The position numbers were made by a program, and so were the translations under genes. A stretch of DNA of 64,000 bases from Gracilibacillus ureilyticus (GTDB lineage Bacteria; Bacillota; Bacilli; Bacillales; Amphibacillaceae). The notes beneath the pieces are model-generated. The model worked only from the letters and a program-made list of their open reading frames with translations. It was not told where the DNA came from and searched no databases. Shown piece after piece: positions 30,293 through 37,340 of this stretch; the first letter of the stretch is position 1, and each line of letters opens with the position of its first letter. Where the stretch lies: positions 496,001-560,000 of the forward strand of contig NZ_FOGL01000001.1 in NCBI RefSeq assembly GCF_900111195.1, read 5' to 3'.

Positions 30293-30321
30293 ATTTTAAA
30301 CGAAAGCACCCTTGCTGTCAA
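30293..30321 (-). promoter_or_regulatory. SigA promoter of the PTPS-ACP-STAS operon
   Basis: Minus strand TTGACA (30321-30316), 17 bp, TAAAAT (30298-30293): near-consensus. The transcript would have a leader of about 220 nt before the TTG start. Confidence 0.75.
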
Positions 30322-30367
30322 TACAAAATACCGCCACCCGCGCTTTCGCTAAGCTTTCTGCAAACTT

Positions 30368-31183
30368 TTATTCCCCGTTAATTTGAATCAAGCTGATCTG
30401 TGCCTGATTCAAAAAGCGAACAGGTAATCTTGTCGTACCTGCGCCACTGTCGATATATAGTAACTTCCCCTTATCCCACTCAAATAAACCTTTGTCGAAT
30501 TTTGGGAAAACCCCTTGATCTGGAACGATTACAGAGCCGATAAATGGAAATCTGATTTGACCGCCATGTGTATGACCGCTTAACACTAAATCTATGTTCG
30601 TACCTGACAGTTCCCTGACGGCATTTGGTATATGGGAAAGCAGTATAGTGAAAGTACAATTATCTTTCTTAATCATTTGTTTTACATGAGTATTGTTTCC
30701 GTAATTTTTGCCAAGACCAATTATCTGAACTTCATCCCCATTAAAAGGTATCGTAATATGACTGTTATCCAAAATCTTTACATGATGTTTCTCCAGCAGA
30801 TTGATCAGCTCACTTAAATATGGATTATCCCACTCATGGTTACCTGTAATAAAAAAAACCTGGTTATTAATGTTCTTCAGTTCTTTAACCAGACAGAAAA
30901 TGGAATGAAAATCTGTTGTCTTTCTGTCAATTAAATCACCTGTTAAAACAATCACATCTGCCTTTACCTTTTTGATTTGCTTAAGCAGTCCTTTATGATC
31001 TTTACCAAATGTCCTGTTGTGAAGGTCACTAATCTGCAAGATCGACAACTGGCTTCCTTTTCGCAGTTTATTTGTCATTAATGTGACGGGATTTATTTTT
31101 ACCACATTCGTGTCATAGTATATCTTCCCCACTACAGCTGCAGCAGATAAAATCCCTGTCACCCACATCATCTTCTTAAACAT
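30368..31183 (-). CDS. Membrane-anchored metallophosphoesterase
   Basis: About 271 residues, YkuE/YaeI-like. An N-terminal signal anchor is followed by calcineurin-type motifs: ISDLHNRTFG, VLTGDLIDR, FITGNHEWD, LSHIPN and LSGHTHGGQIRFP, which form a two-metal centre. Related enzymes act outside the membrane; the YaeI/LpxG branch acts on lipid substrates. The ATG at 31183 with AGGTGG 7 nt before it is chosen over a GTG two codons earlier. It is transcribed in the same direction as the PTPS operon but has an own-promoter gap between. Confidence 0.88.
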   Translation of the reverse strand: MFKKMMWVTGILSAAAVVGKIYYDTNVVKINPVTLMTNKLRKGSQLSILQISDLHNRTFGKDHKGLLKQIKKVKADVIVLTGDLIDRKTTDFHSIFCLVKELKNINNQVFFITGNHEWDNPYLSELINLLEKHHVKILDNSHITIPFNGDEVQIIGLGKNYGNNTHVKQMIKKDNCTFTILLSHIPNAVRELSGTNIDLVLSGHTHGGQIRFPFIGSVIVPDQGVFPKFDKGLFEWDKGKLLYIDSGAGTTRLPVRFLNQAQISLIQINGE

Positions 31184-31361
31184 GACCACACCACCTAATC
31201 TACCGGATCGAACTCATTTTTCTTCCCATAATATCACCGGTTTATTTTAACAATTTTTGTTTTTAAAAAAATTTTGAGAATTATGTAGTAATTTTAATGT
31301 TTTTTTCGTCTATTGTACAGAGAGAACAGGAAGGGGGGAGAGAGCTATTCACGATGACGTA

Positions 31362-31886
31362 TTGATAAGCAAAGTAAGATCAGGCAACAAGCAGGCATTA
31401 CGGATGTTAATAGAAAACTATAAACATCATATCTACAAGATCGCCTATAGTGTGGTACATAATGAAAAAGATGCGGAAGACATCGCACAGGAAACCTTTA
31501 TTAAAATGATTGACGCTCTCCCTTCCTATCAAAATCAGGGATTTAAAACATGGATTAGTAAGATAGCTTTACATAAAGCAATTGATGCAAAAAGGAAGAA
31601 ACAACGCAAACAGGAAGAACTGACGAGTTTTGAAGAAGATTATTTATTTCCTGATGAAGGTCGTGTGGATGAAATGATAGTAGAAAAAGAAAAGACCCAG
31701 CTTGTACAATCAGCAATTAACCGAATGCCGGTCAAATTCCAGCAAGTGGTCAGGCTGTATCACCTTGAAGGACATTCCTATAAAGCAATTGCTGACAGGC
31801 TTGATTTAAAGGAAACCACCGTTAAAATGAGACTTTACCGCGCAAGAGTCTGGATGAAGGAAAATTGGAAGGAGGAGGATTTTTGA
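31362..31886 (+). CDS. ECF-type RNA polymerase sigma factor
   Basis: 174 residues from the TTG at 31362. Sigma2 region IENYKHHIYKIAYSVVHNEKDAEDIAQETFIKM and sigma4 region MPVKFQQVVRLYHLEGHSYKAIADRLDLKETTVKMRLYRAR are clear. The strong purine-rich site (AAGGGGGGAGAG) is about 20 nt from this TTG; an in-frame ATT at 31347 is correctly spaced and would add IHDDV, which fits the usual N-terminus of the family. The anti-sigma gene overlaps its stop (TGATG). YlaC-like organisation. Confidence 0.9.
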   Translation: MISKVRSGNKQALRMLIENYKHHIYKIAYSVVHNEKDAEDIAQETFIKMIDALPSYQNQGFKTWISKIALHKAIDAKRKKQRKQEELTSFEEDYLFPDEGRVDEMIVEKEKTQLVQSAINRMPVKFQQVVRLYHLEGHSYKAIADRLDLKETTVKMRLYRARVWMKENWKEEDF

Positions 31887-32314
31887 TGGATCATATACCT
31901 AAAGAAATATTAAACAAATATTGTACGCATCAACTATCTGAAGATGACCAGTCCAGGATTGATCACCATTTAACAGAATGTGAACAATGCTTCTCCCTTT
32001 ATCTTGAAGTGATCGATAACTTTACTGTGGAACATTCAGTTACAGACACATTTACTGATCTGACGATAACAAAGATAGAAACATCCCATATATTTGATCA
32101 GGATAAACTGCAAAAAAACAAAAAGCGTCGTATCATGGGACATTATTTCCTTGCTGCAGGCCTTACCTTGTTATTCACCTTCAGCGGATTGTTTGAAGAA
32201 GTGATACAGATAACCAGCGAAACAGGAAAGCAAAAGCGGATTTCTGTTTCTGAACAGTTAATGAACAAAACGAATGACATACTTGACCAAATGAAGGAGG
32301 AGAACAACAAATGA
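31886..32314 (+). CDS. Zinc-finger anti-sigma factor
   Basis: 142 residues. An N-terminal ZAS domain with HHLTECEQC (the H-x3-C-x2-C zinc motif) lies in the cytoplasm, and one transmembrane helix (about 93-112) anchors it. The start overlaps the sigma stop and has GGAGGAGGATTTTTG before it; the frame begins seven codons earlier at a TTG, which is less likely. It would hold the ECF sigma inactive at the membrane. Similar in layout to YlaD of B. subtilis. Confidence 0.87.
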   Translation: MDHIPKEILNKYCTHQLSEDDQSRIDHHLTECEQCFSLYLEVIDNFTVEHSVTDTFTDLTITKIETSHIFDQDKLQKNKKRRIMGHYFLAAGLTLLFTFSGLFEEVIQITSETGKQKRISVSEQLMNKTNDILDQMKEENNK

Positions 32315-33396
32315 ACAAATCACCGGTTTTAGCTTTATTTCTCGCATTGTTTCCGGGATTCGGACATATTTATTTAGGCTATAAAATTCGGGGAGGTCTA
32401 TATCCGCTATTCTTTTTAGGAGGAATAGGATTAGCCTTTGCAGCTGGTATAATTACTGGTGACAGCTTCATTGCCTTAGCCTTATTAGCATGTGCAGGAG
32501 CGGTATGGTTAGTTAATATGATGGATATTATTATCACAATGATTAGCATCAAGTCGATATCTCAGCCTAGAATTCTCAATGAGAATGACACTTCTGAGCC
32601 AAACATGATTCAAAATGAAAGGTTCATCACCATTCTGCTATCATTTATGCCAGGTGTCGGTCATTTTTATTTAGGGCTGACACATAGAGGTTTAACATTA
32701 CTGGCAGCTTTTATCGGCATTATCACAATGGTTCTGTTTATTTCATTTTTAACAAGCGGTGTGTTCCTGATATTTCTGTTAGCACTGCCAATCATCTGGA
32801 TTTACGGTCTGTTTGATGTCATTCAGCTCTTAAATAAAAAACAGGCTGGTGAGATGCTTAGTGACCGTACAATTATGGATGACTTTGATAAGCTTCGGGA
32901 AGAAAACAAAAAAAGCAAAATGCTCGCAACAGCTTTGTCGATCTTCCCTGGTGCCGGCCATATGTATTTAGGTCTGCAAAAAAGAGGGTTGCAATTAATG
33001 GCTGCATTTTTATTATCAATCTATATTCTGGATGTTCTGCATTTGACTTTTTTCCTTTTCATCATACCGATTATCTGGTTTTTCAGCTTCTTTGACGCAC
33101 TACAGTCAGCCAATAAGTTTGAAGAAGGCCCTGTAGAAGATATACCTATCTTTAAACAGCTGGCAATCCATCAGAACTGGTTAGGTTTAGGGCTAATATT
33201 ACTTGGCTGTTTCTATTTGTTTGATTCCATCCTAATACCTGTGATTGCAGAACAGATCAGGGAAATTTACGACATTTCCATCTGGCATTTTTACCATCAA
33301 TACTTCCAGGTGACCATCGTATGTCTTTTATTAATAGGCATAGGAATAAAATTAATACTTGGTCCTGGTAAAAGAAAGCAGGTCGATACCAAATGA
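32311..33396 (+). CDS. Multi-pass membrane protein with three TM2-like repeats
   Basis: 361 residues. Three copies of a unit starting PGxGHxYLGxxxRG (near residues 14, 111 and 211: PGFGHIYLG, PGVGHFYLG, PGAGHMYLG), each followed by two transmembrane helices, then two more helices at the C-terminus. The unit resembles the TM2 domain. Its start overlaps the anti-sigma stop by 4 bp, so it belongs to the sigma regulon operon. Function not known; a cell-envelope stress role is inferred from the operon. Confidence 0.8.
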   Translation: MNKSPVLALFLALFPGFGHIYLGYKIRGGLYPLFFLGGIGLAFAAGIITGDSFIALALLACAGAVWLVNMMDIIITMISIKSISQPRILNENDTSEPNMIQNERFITILLSFMPGVGHFYLGLTHRGLTLLAAFIGIITMVLFISFLTSGVFLIFLLALPIIWIYGLFDVIQLLNKKQAGEMLSDRTIMDDFDKLREENKKSKMLATALSIFPGAGHMYLGLQKRGLQLMAAFLLSIYILDVLHLTFFLFIIPIIWFFSFFDALQSANKFEEGPVEDIPIFKQLAIHQNWLGLGLILLGCFYLFDSILIPVIAEQIREIYDISIWHFYHQYFQVTIVCLLLIGIGIKLILGPGKRKQVDTK

Positions 33397-34232
33397 GACA
33401 ATGGCGAGTAGGCTCTATCTCTATGGGAATTACACTGATAGGACTTGGAGTAATATTGTTTATCTCTCAATTTACTAATTGGGAGATAAACAAAATAGCG
33501 TTATTGTGGGTTCCTGTTCTATTAATCGTGTTAGGTGTTGAGATTTTAGTCTATCTCTATTTAGCGAAAAGTGAACAGCCTGTCATCAAATATGATGTCT
33601 TTTCTATTCTTTTTATCACTTTCATCAGTTGTGTTTCGATTGGTTTTTATGTTGGAGCAAGCTCTGGAGTACTGGCGGCAATCGATGGCTATATCAACGA
33701 AGAAGAGCGGACTGGAGCCTTACCTTTAATGGAAGAGACAGTTGGTGAGAATGTAGAGAAGATTGTGATTGATTCCTCCAATCACTTTAGCAAAATTACA
33801 GCAAACAATACGAAGCAAGTATCTATTTTTGGAACATATCAGACGAATACCGATCAGCAAGTAACAGAAGCAGAGGTTGCTTCATTTCATCAAATAGGAG
33901 AAACACTTTATGTCAGCCTTTTCCTGCCTCCTGCCCGGAATGGATGGAATTATCAATATACGAATTTTTACCCGACCATATCCTTACCTGCTGATATAGA
34001 TGTAGAAGTGATCGGTCACACCAGTCAATTAAACGTCAATCTAGCTGATATAAAGGCAAACTGGTATGTGGAAGCAGCAGATGCTGCTCACTTAAAAAAC
34101 AAACAGGCGAGTGATATCAATTTATCGATTGAACATGTAAATACACCGGGAAATAAGGAAGTTCAGACATTTGGCAATGGTACTTATTCCCTTCAGGTCG
34201 GCAATGTTCATACAGTGAAAGAATATGAATAA
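33393..34232 (+). CDS. LiaF/LiaI-like membrane protein
   Basis: 279 residues. Two or three N-terminal transmembrane helices (residues 8-100, with LWVPVLLIVLGVEILVYL, the pattern of LiaI/LiaF and similar TM proteins), then an extracytoplasmic domain of about 160 residues that looks rich in beta strands, like the adhesin-type DUF2154/DUF4097 repeats. It overlaps the upstream gene by 4 bp and ends the ECF operon. An envelope-stress sensing or protective role is likely but not shown. Confidence 0.72.
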   Translation: MRQWRVGSISMGITLIGLGVILFISQFTNWEINKIALLWVPVLLIVLGVEILVYLYLAKSEQPVIKYDVFSILFITFISCVSIGFYVGASSGVLAAIDGYINEEERTGALPLMEETVGENVEKIVIDSSNHFSKITANNTKQVSIFGTYQTNTDQQVTEAEVASFHQIGETLYVSLFLPPARNGWNYQYTNFYPTISLPADIDVEVIGHTSQLNVNLADIKANWYVEAADAAHLKNKQASDINLSIEHVNTPGNKEVQTFGNGTYSLQVGNVHTVKEYE

Positions 34233-34344
34233 CTAACCCTCCTGCCAGGGTGCTGATCTAGTAAGTCTTTTGCTCAGTGAAGGTTAACGGTATTCTATGT
34301 TTTAGCAGTCAGGAGGAGTGAGCTGCAATGAAAGGTTTTGCCGC

Positions 34345-34851
34345 TTATGTGCTTGCACCGCCTGCTGCTGCACCATTGCTTTTTTCAATAGCGTTTACAC
34401 CCATTACGACAGCAATTAATTCCTCAGTTTCCAGCTTATTCATCAAATTGTTTATTTCATAGGCTGGTGATGAGAAAAACCCGCTGATTTTTTTAAATTC
34501 CGCTACGGTGTTGTTGTTGTGATCCTTCATTGTAAAATCCCTGGAGAAGGCGGGCTTATTAATCTCCCATACTTCCTGATTCGCTGTTGTATAATAATAT
34601 GTTCTGCTAAAGCTGAACAACTTCTGCTTTAAGATTCCTCTCTCACAAACAGGATCAGATACTACCCATTTGGTGGAAAATGGACGAAACTTTGCTGAAA
34701 TCAACACATTGCCTTCCAGGTCGTAAACGGAAATACTTGACCCAAATGCACTTTTTAAATCGAGTAACCCTATTTCCTCATTATTCCTGTTTTTTATCAT
34801 CGTCTTGCCTGCTGAAAAAAAGTTATCTGCAATATAAATCGTCTGCTCCAT
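34345..34851 (-). CDS. LURP-one/tubby-like protein
   Basis: 168 residues with alternating beta strands (GKTMIKNRNNEEIGLLDLKSAF, SISVYDLEGNVLISAKFR, KWVVSDPV) and an aromatic-rich middle, matching the tubby C-terminal/LURP-one fold found in small Bacillus proteins. A C-terminal helix AIEKSNGAAAGGAST ends it. Function is unknown; phospholipid binding has been proposed for this fold. Convergent with the ECF operon. Confidence 0.6.
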   Translation of the reverse strand: MEQTIYIADNFFSAGKTMIKNRNNEEIGLLDLKSAFGSSISVYDLEGNVLISAKFRPFSTKWVVSDPVCERGILKQKLFSFSRTYYYTTANQEVWEINKPAFSRDFTMKDHNNNTVAEFKKISGFFSSPAYEINNLMNKLETEELIAVVMGVNAIEKSNGAAAGGAST

Positions 34852-34998
34852 TTTTACATCCCCCTTTCGTTCTCATAATTTGTATACGAAAAGAGCATAG
34901 AAAACGTTTCAAATTACACGTAATATTCAACCGTGAGCGTCTCCCTTTCCTTTCAGCATGGTTTGAGCTATAGTGTAATGCAATAGGAGGTTTATCTG

Positions 34999-35331
34999 AT
35001 GAATTCCTTTACAACATTACAAACGGAAACAGAAATACATCAATTTATTGACAATAACCCTCTGTCATTTGTTTACATTTCCAAAAACAATTGCAGTGTC
35101 TGCCATAGTTTGTATCCACAGATTCAGTCGGTAATGCAAGAGTTCCCAAATATCAGGCTAGGTTATATTGTGATTGATGAATTGCCATCACTTGCCGGCC
35201 AATGGAGCATTTATACCGCACCTGTACTCATCCTTTTTGTCGATGGCAAGGAATACTTGCGTGAGGCAAGGTTTGTACCTGTTGAATCCTTCCGTGAGAA
35301 AGTGGAGCGCATTTATCAGAACTATGCCTAA
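34999..35331 (+). CDS. Thioredoxin-like protein
   Basis: 110 residues. CxxC motif in NNCSVCHSLYP and a cis-proline in IYTAPVLILF give the thioredoxin fold (YtpP/YusE-type). It has no signal peptide, so it is cytoplasmic. AGGAGGTTTATCTG precedes the ATG. It probably acts as a thiol reductase or disulfide carrier of unknown partner. Confidence 0.88.
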   Translation: MNSFTTLQTETEIHQFIDNNPLSFVYISKNNCSVCHSLYPQIQSVMQEFPNIRLGYIVIDELPSLAGQWSIYTAPVLILFVDGKEYLREARFVPVESFREKVERIYQNYA

Positions 35332-35359
35332 ATATTTTCTGCTGGGTAATAATTCAAAC

Positions 35360-35388
35360 TTCCCAGGAGTATACATCTATGCTATAAT
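35360..35388 (+). promoter_or_regulatory. Promoter of the antitoxin RNA
   Basis: TTCCCA (35360-35365), 17 bp, TATAAT (35383-35388) with the extended TGC. The transcript would start near 35395 and run to the terminator at 35477-35526. Confidence 0.7.
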
Positions 35389-35394
35389 AGATAA

Positions 35395-35528
35395 AGTAAA
35401 ATTATTAATAAACCCACAGCTGGCACTGTGGGTACAGATAAGCGGTTCCCCCAGAGGGTTCGGCTGCAATGATTGCATAGACCTCACCTAATTACTTGCA
35501 GGGTAGATAGGGAGGTCTATTTTTTATT
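35395..35528 (+). ncRNA. Antisense antitoxin RNA of a type I toxin-antitoxin locus
   Basis: About 134 nt between an extended -10 promoter and a strong terminator. It contains the hairpin CCCACAG (35413-35419) with CTGTGGG (35426-35432) and a GC-rich second element (TTCCCCCAGAGGGTT). The 3' part overlaps the toxin stop codon region on the opposite strand, so the two RNAs converge and pair. Layout matches Fst/par and TxpA/RatA systems. The 10-mer GACCTCACCT (35480-35489) also occurs at 35646-35655, complementary to the toxin 5' leader. Confidence 0.7.
35477..35526. terminator. Antitoxin terminator
   Basis: ATAGACCTC (35477-35485) pairs with GAGGTCTAT (35512-35520), 26-nt interior with a further small stem, followed by TTTTTT on the plus strand. 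It overlaps the toxin stop codon. Confidence 0.8.
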
Positions 35529-35615
35529 GATCAATGCTATGATCAATGCGAGTAATGTAATAATAAAACCGCCAAATCCGAACAGGACCATGAATGTTTC
35601 ATACATACTCATCAT
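35517..35615 (-). CDS. Small hydrophobic toxin (holin-like, Fst/TxpA type)
   Basis: 32 residues: short N-terminus MMSMYETFMV, one transmembrane helix (about 9-29) and a charged end NKK. This is the pattern of the putative holin-like toxin family, MSxYExxM followed by a helix. AAAGGGGGGA lies 5 nt before the ATG, and upstream CCCC can pair with it to hide the ribosome site. Overexpression of such peptides damages the membrane; repression is by the antisense RNA on the opposite strand. Confidence 0.8.
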   Translation of the reverse strand: MMSMYETFMVLFGFGGFIITLLALIIALINKK

Positions 35616-35677
35616 AGGCATCCCCCCTTTCATCCGGGGCTAGCCGACCTCACCTTAAAAGAACATTATCTTATTCG

Positions 35678-35683
35678 ATTATA
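35678..35683 (-). promoter_or_regulatory. -10 element of the toxin promoter
   Basis: TATAAT with extended TGA on the minus strand, giving a leader of about 55 nt before the toxin ATG. The -35 (TTGTGT, 16 bp upstream) is weak. Confidence 0.6.
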
Positions 35684-35763
35684 TCATATTTCTACCAAAA
35701 CACAAGAACAAACGTTCTGTTCATGAGCAAAAATAAAACTCTTCACACATTTGTGGATGAATT

Positions 35764-36957
35764 CTATTTTCCTGAGAACATTGATTTTTGAAATATGCTG
35801 ATCCATTTTGCGAAGATGCCTTCTTCATTTACTTCCACTTCCTGCAGGTCAGGAGAGTATAGTTTGTAATTGTTCTTCCCGTTATTTTTAGCAAAATACA
35901 TTGCCTTATCAGCATTTTTTATCAAGGTTTCCTTGTCATCCCCATCATCGGGATACATACTGACACCGATACTTACAGAGATTCTCGCTTCATTTTCTCC
36001 AAGAATATATGGTTTTGTTGCTGACTGAATGATTCTTTTTGCGATTTCTTCTATTTCCTTTTTAGTAGTTTCTTCAAAAACAACGATAAACTCATCCCCG
36101 CCAATTCTGGCAATCAAGTCTTCTTCTCTTGTACAATGACCAAGTCTCTCTACTACATCAACGAGTAACTGATCTCCTGCATCATGGCCCAATGTATCGT
36201 TTACCTGCTTAAAATCATCGAGATCAACAAACATTAAGGAAAAACTGTGGTGATGCCTCTTAGAACGAGCGAGTGCTTTCTTCACATGGCGGTCAAGCAT
36301 TTTTCTGTTTGGCAGATCTGTCAGATCATCAAAATATGCCATATACCGCAGTTCATTTTCCAGTTCTTTCTGTGTCGTAATATCCATAAACTGTCCATTA
36401 ATTTGCGTAATCATACCACGATCATTTGTAATAGGCTTAGACACTTTTGTAACCCACTTTTCCCCTTCTGTCGGATGAATAATCCTGAAGTCAACTTGGA
36501 CCGCATTCCCGCTATGTAAAAGAGCTTCTGATTCCGCTACCTTTTCTCGATCATCTGGATGGATGATACCTTTCCAAAGTTCCCCATTTGTAATGAACTG
36601 ATTTTGTGTCAGCCCGAATAATGACTCAACACCTTTTGAGAACCTTGATTTCTGTTGAATAACGTCATACATAAATAAAGTTACCCCGTCAAATGAGTTG
36701 AAAAACTGTTCAAATTCCTCGACTTTCCTTGTTAACGAGTCGATATGTCTCACTAAATTTTCCTTTTCTTTTACGGTAACCTGGTATTCCGAAGCCTTCC
36801 GATCAAGCCTCTGTCCCATCCAAATAATTGTTATCAGGAACAGAATAAGCGTGCCGTCTATCCAATGAAAATTATGCCCTGTAATGATTTGAAAGAAAAT
36901 TACTGTTACGGAAAGGATGATTGCGATCAATGTGGTTATCAAACCTGTTTTTTTCAT
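35764..36957 (-). CDS. Membrane diguanylate cyclase with PAS domain
   Basis: 397 residues. Two transmembrane helices in residues 8-50, a coiled linker, a PAS fold with PAC motif (EKWVTKVSKPITNDRG) and GGDEF at 215-375 with LIARIGGDEFIVVFE. An RxxD inhibitory site (REED) stands before the active site, so product inhibition by c-di-GMP is likely. It is the only one of the three intact GGDEF proteins here with that site. No EAL domain. Confidence 0.9.
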   Translation of the reverse strand: MKKTGLITTLIAIILSVTVIFFQIITGHNFHWIDGTLILFLITIIWMGQRLDRKASEYQVTVKEKENLVRHIDSLTRKVEEFEQFFNSFDGVTLFMYDVIQQKSRFSKGVESLFGLTQNQFITNGELWKGIIHPDDREKVAESEALLHSGNAVQVDFRIIHPTEGEKWVTKVSKPITNDRGMITQINGQFMDITTQKELENELRYMAYFDDLTDLPNRKMLDRHVKKALARSKRHHHSFSLMFVDLDDFKQVNDTLGHDAGDQLLVDVVERLGHCTREEDLIARIGGDEFIVVFEETTKKEIEEIAKRIIQSATKPYILGENEARISVSIGVSMYPDDGDDKETLIKNADKAMYFAKNNGKNNYKLYSPDLQEVEVNEEGIFAKWISIFQKSMFSGK

Positions 36958-37049
36958 ATAGGTCCTCCCTGTATTGTCACTGTTGCCTGCTAATTCTACT
37001 ATAACAGTAATTAATTGTAAACGATAATAATCGACATAATTCGCGAAAG

Positions 37050-37092
37050 AATGTAAAAAAGAAAATCTTCAGAAGATTCTCTAAAGATTTTC
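37050..37092 (-). terminator. sspH terminator
   Basis: GAAAATCTT (37061-37069) pairs with AAGATTTTC (37084-37092); the minus strand continues into TTTTTT (A-run 37055-37060 on plus). It follows the sspH stop by 11 bp. Confidence 0.75.
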
Positions 37093-37102
37093 CGCACAGT
37101 AA

Positions 37103-37282
37103 TTATTGTTCCATTAACTGATCAATGGTGACACTGTATTTTTTATTTGGATCATGAAGCGGGTGTACAGTAGCTTGTCCGTTACTTCTGTCTACATGTT
37201 CAATATAAATCTTTTCCCCATTATGCGTCACATGAAACATATCCGGTGAATTAAGTATTTCCTGAGCTCTTTCAGCATCCAT
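37103..37282 (-). CDS. sspH: Small acid-soluble spore protein, H type
   Basis: 59 residues: MDAERAQEILNSPDMFHVTHNG, then IYIEHVDRSNGQATVHPL and KKYSVTIDQLMEQ, the SspH-family pattern. AGGAGGGTGATATAAA precedes the ATG. Minor SASPs bind spore DNA or core components and are made in the forespore, likely from a SigG promoter; no clear one was found in the 58-bp gap. It follows ku on the same strand. Confidence 0.9.
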   Translation of the reverse strand: MDAERAQEILNSPDMFHVTHNGEKIYIEHVDRSNGQATVHPLHDPNKKYSVTIDQLMEQ

Positions 37283-37340
37283 TTTATATCACCCTCCTGT
37301 ATTTCTATTTTTTGAAAACCTGCAAAAATTATTCGTCTGT

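Noticed and set aside
31284-31310. Autoregulated ECF promoter (TGTAGTA-N16-CGTC)
   Set aside because: The -10-like CGTC is at a plausible place, but the -35 departs from TGAAAC/TGTAAC, so it is too weak to annotate.
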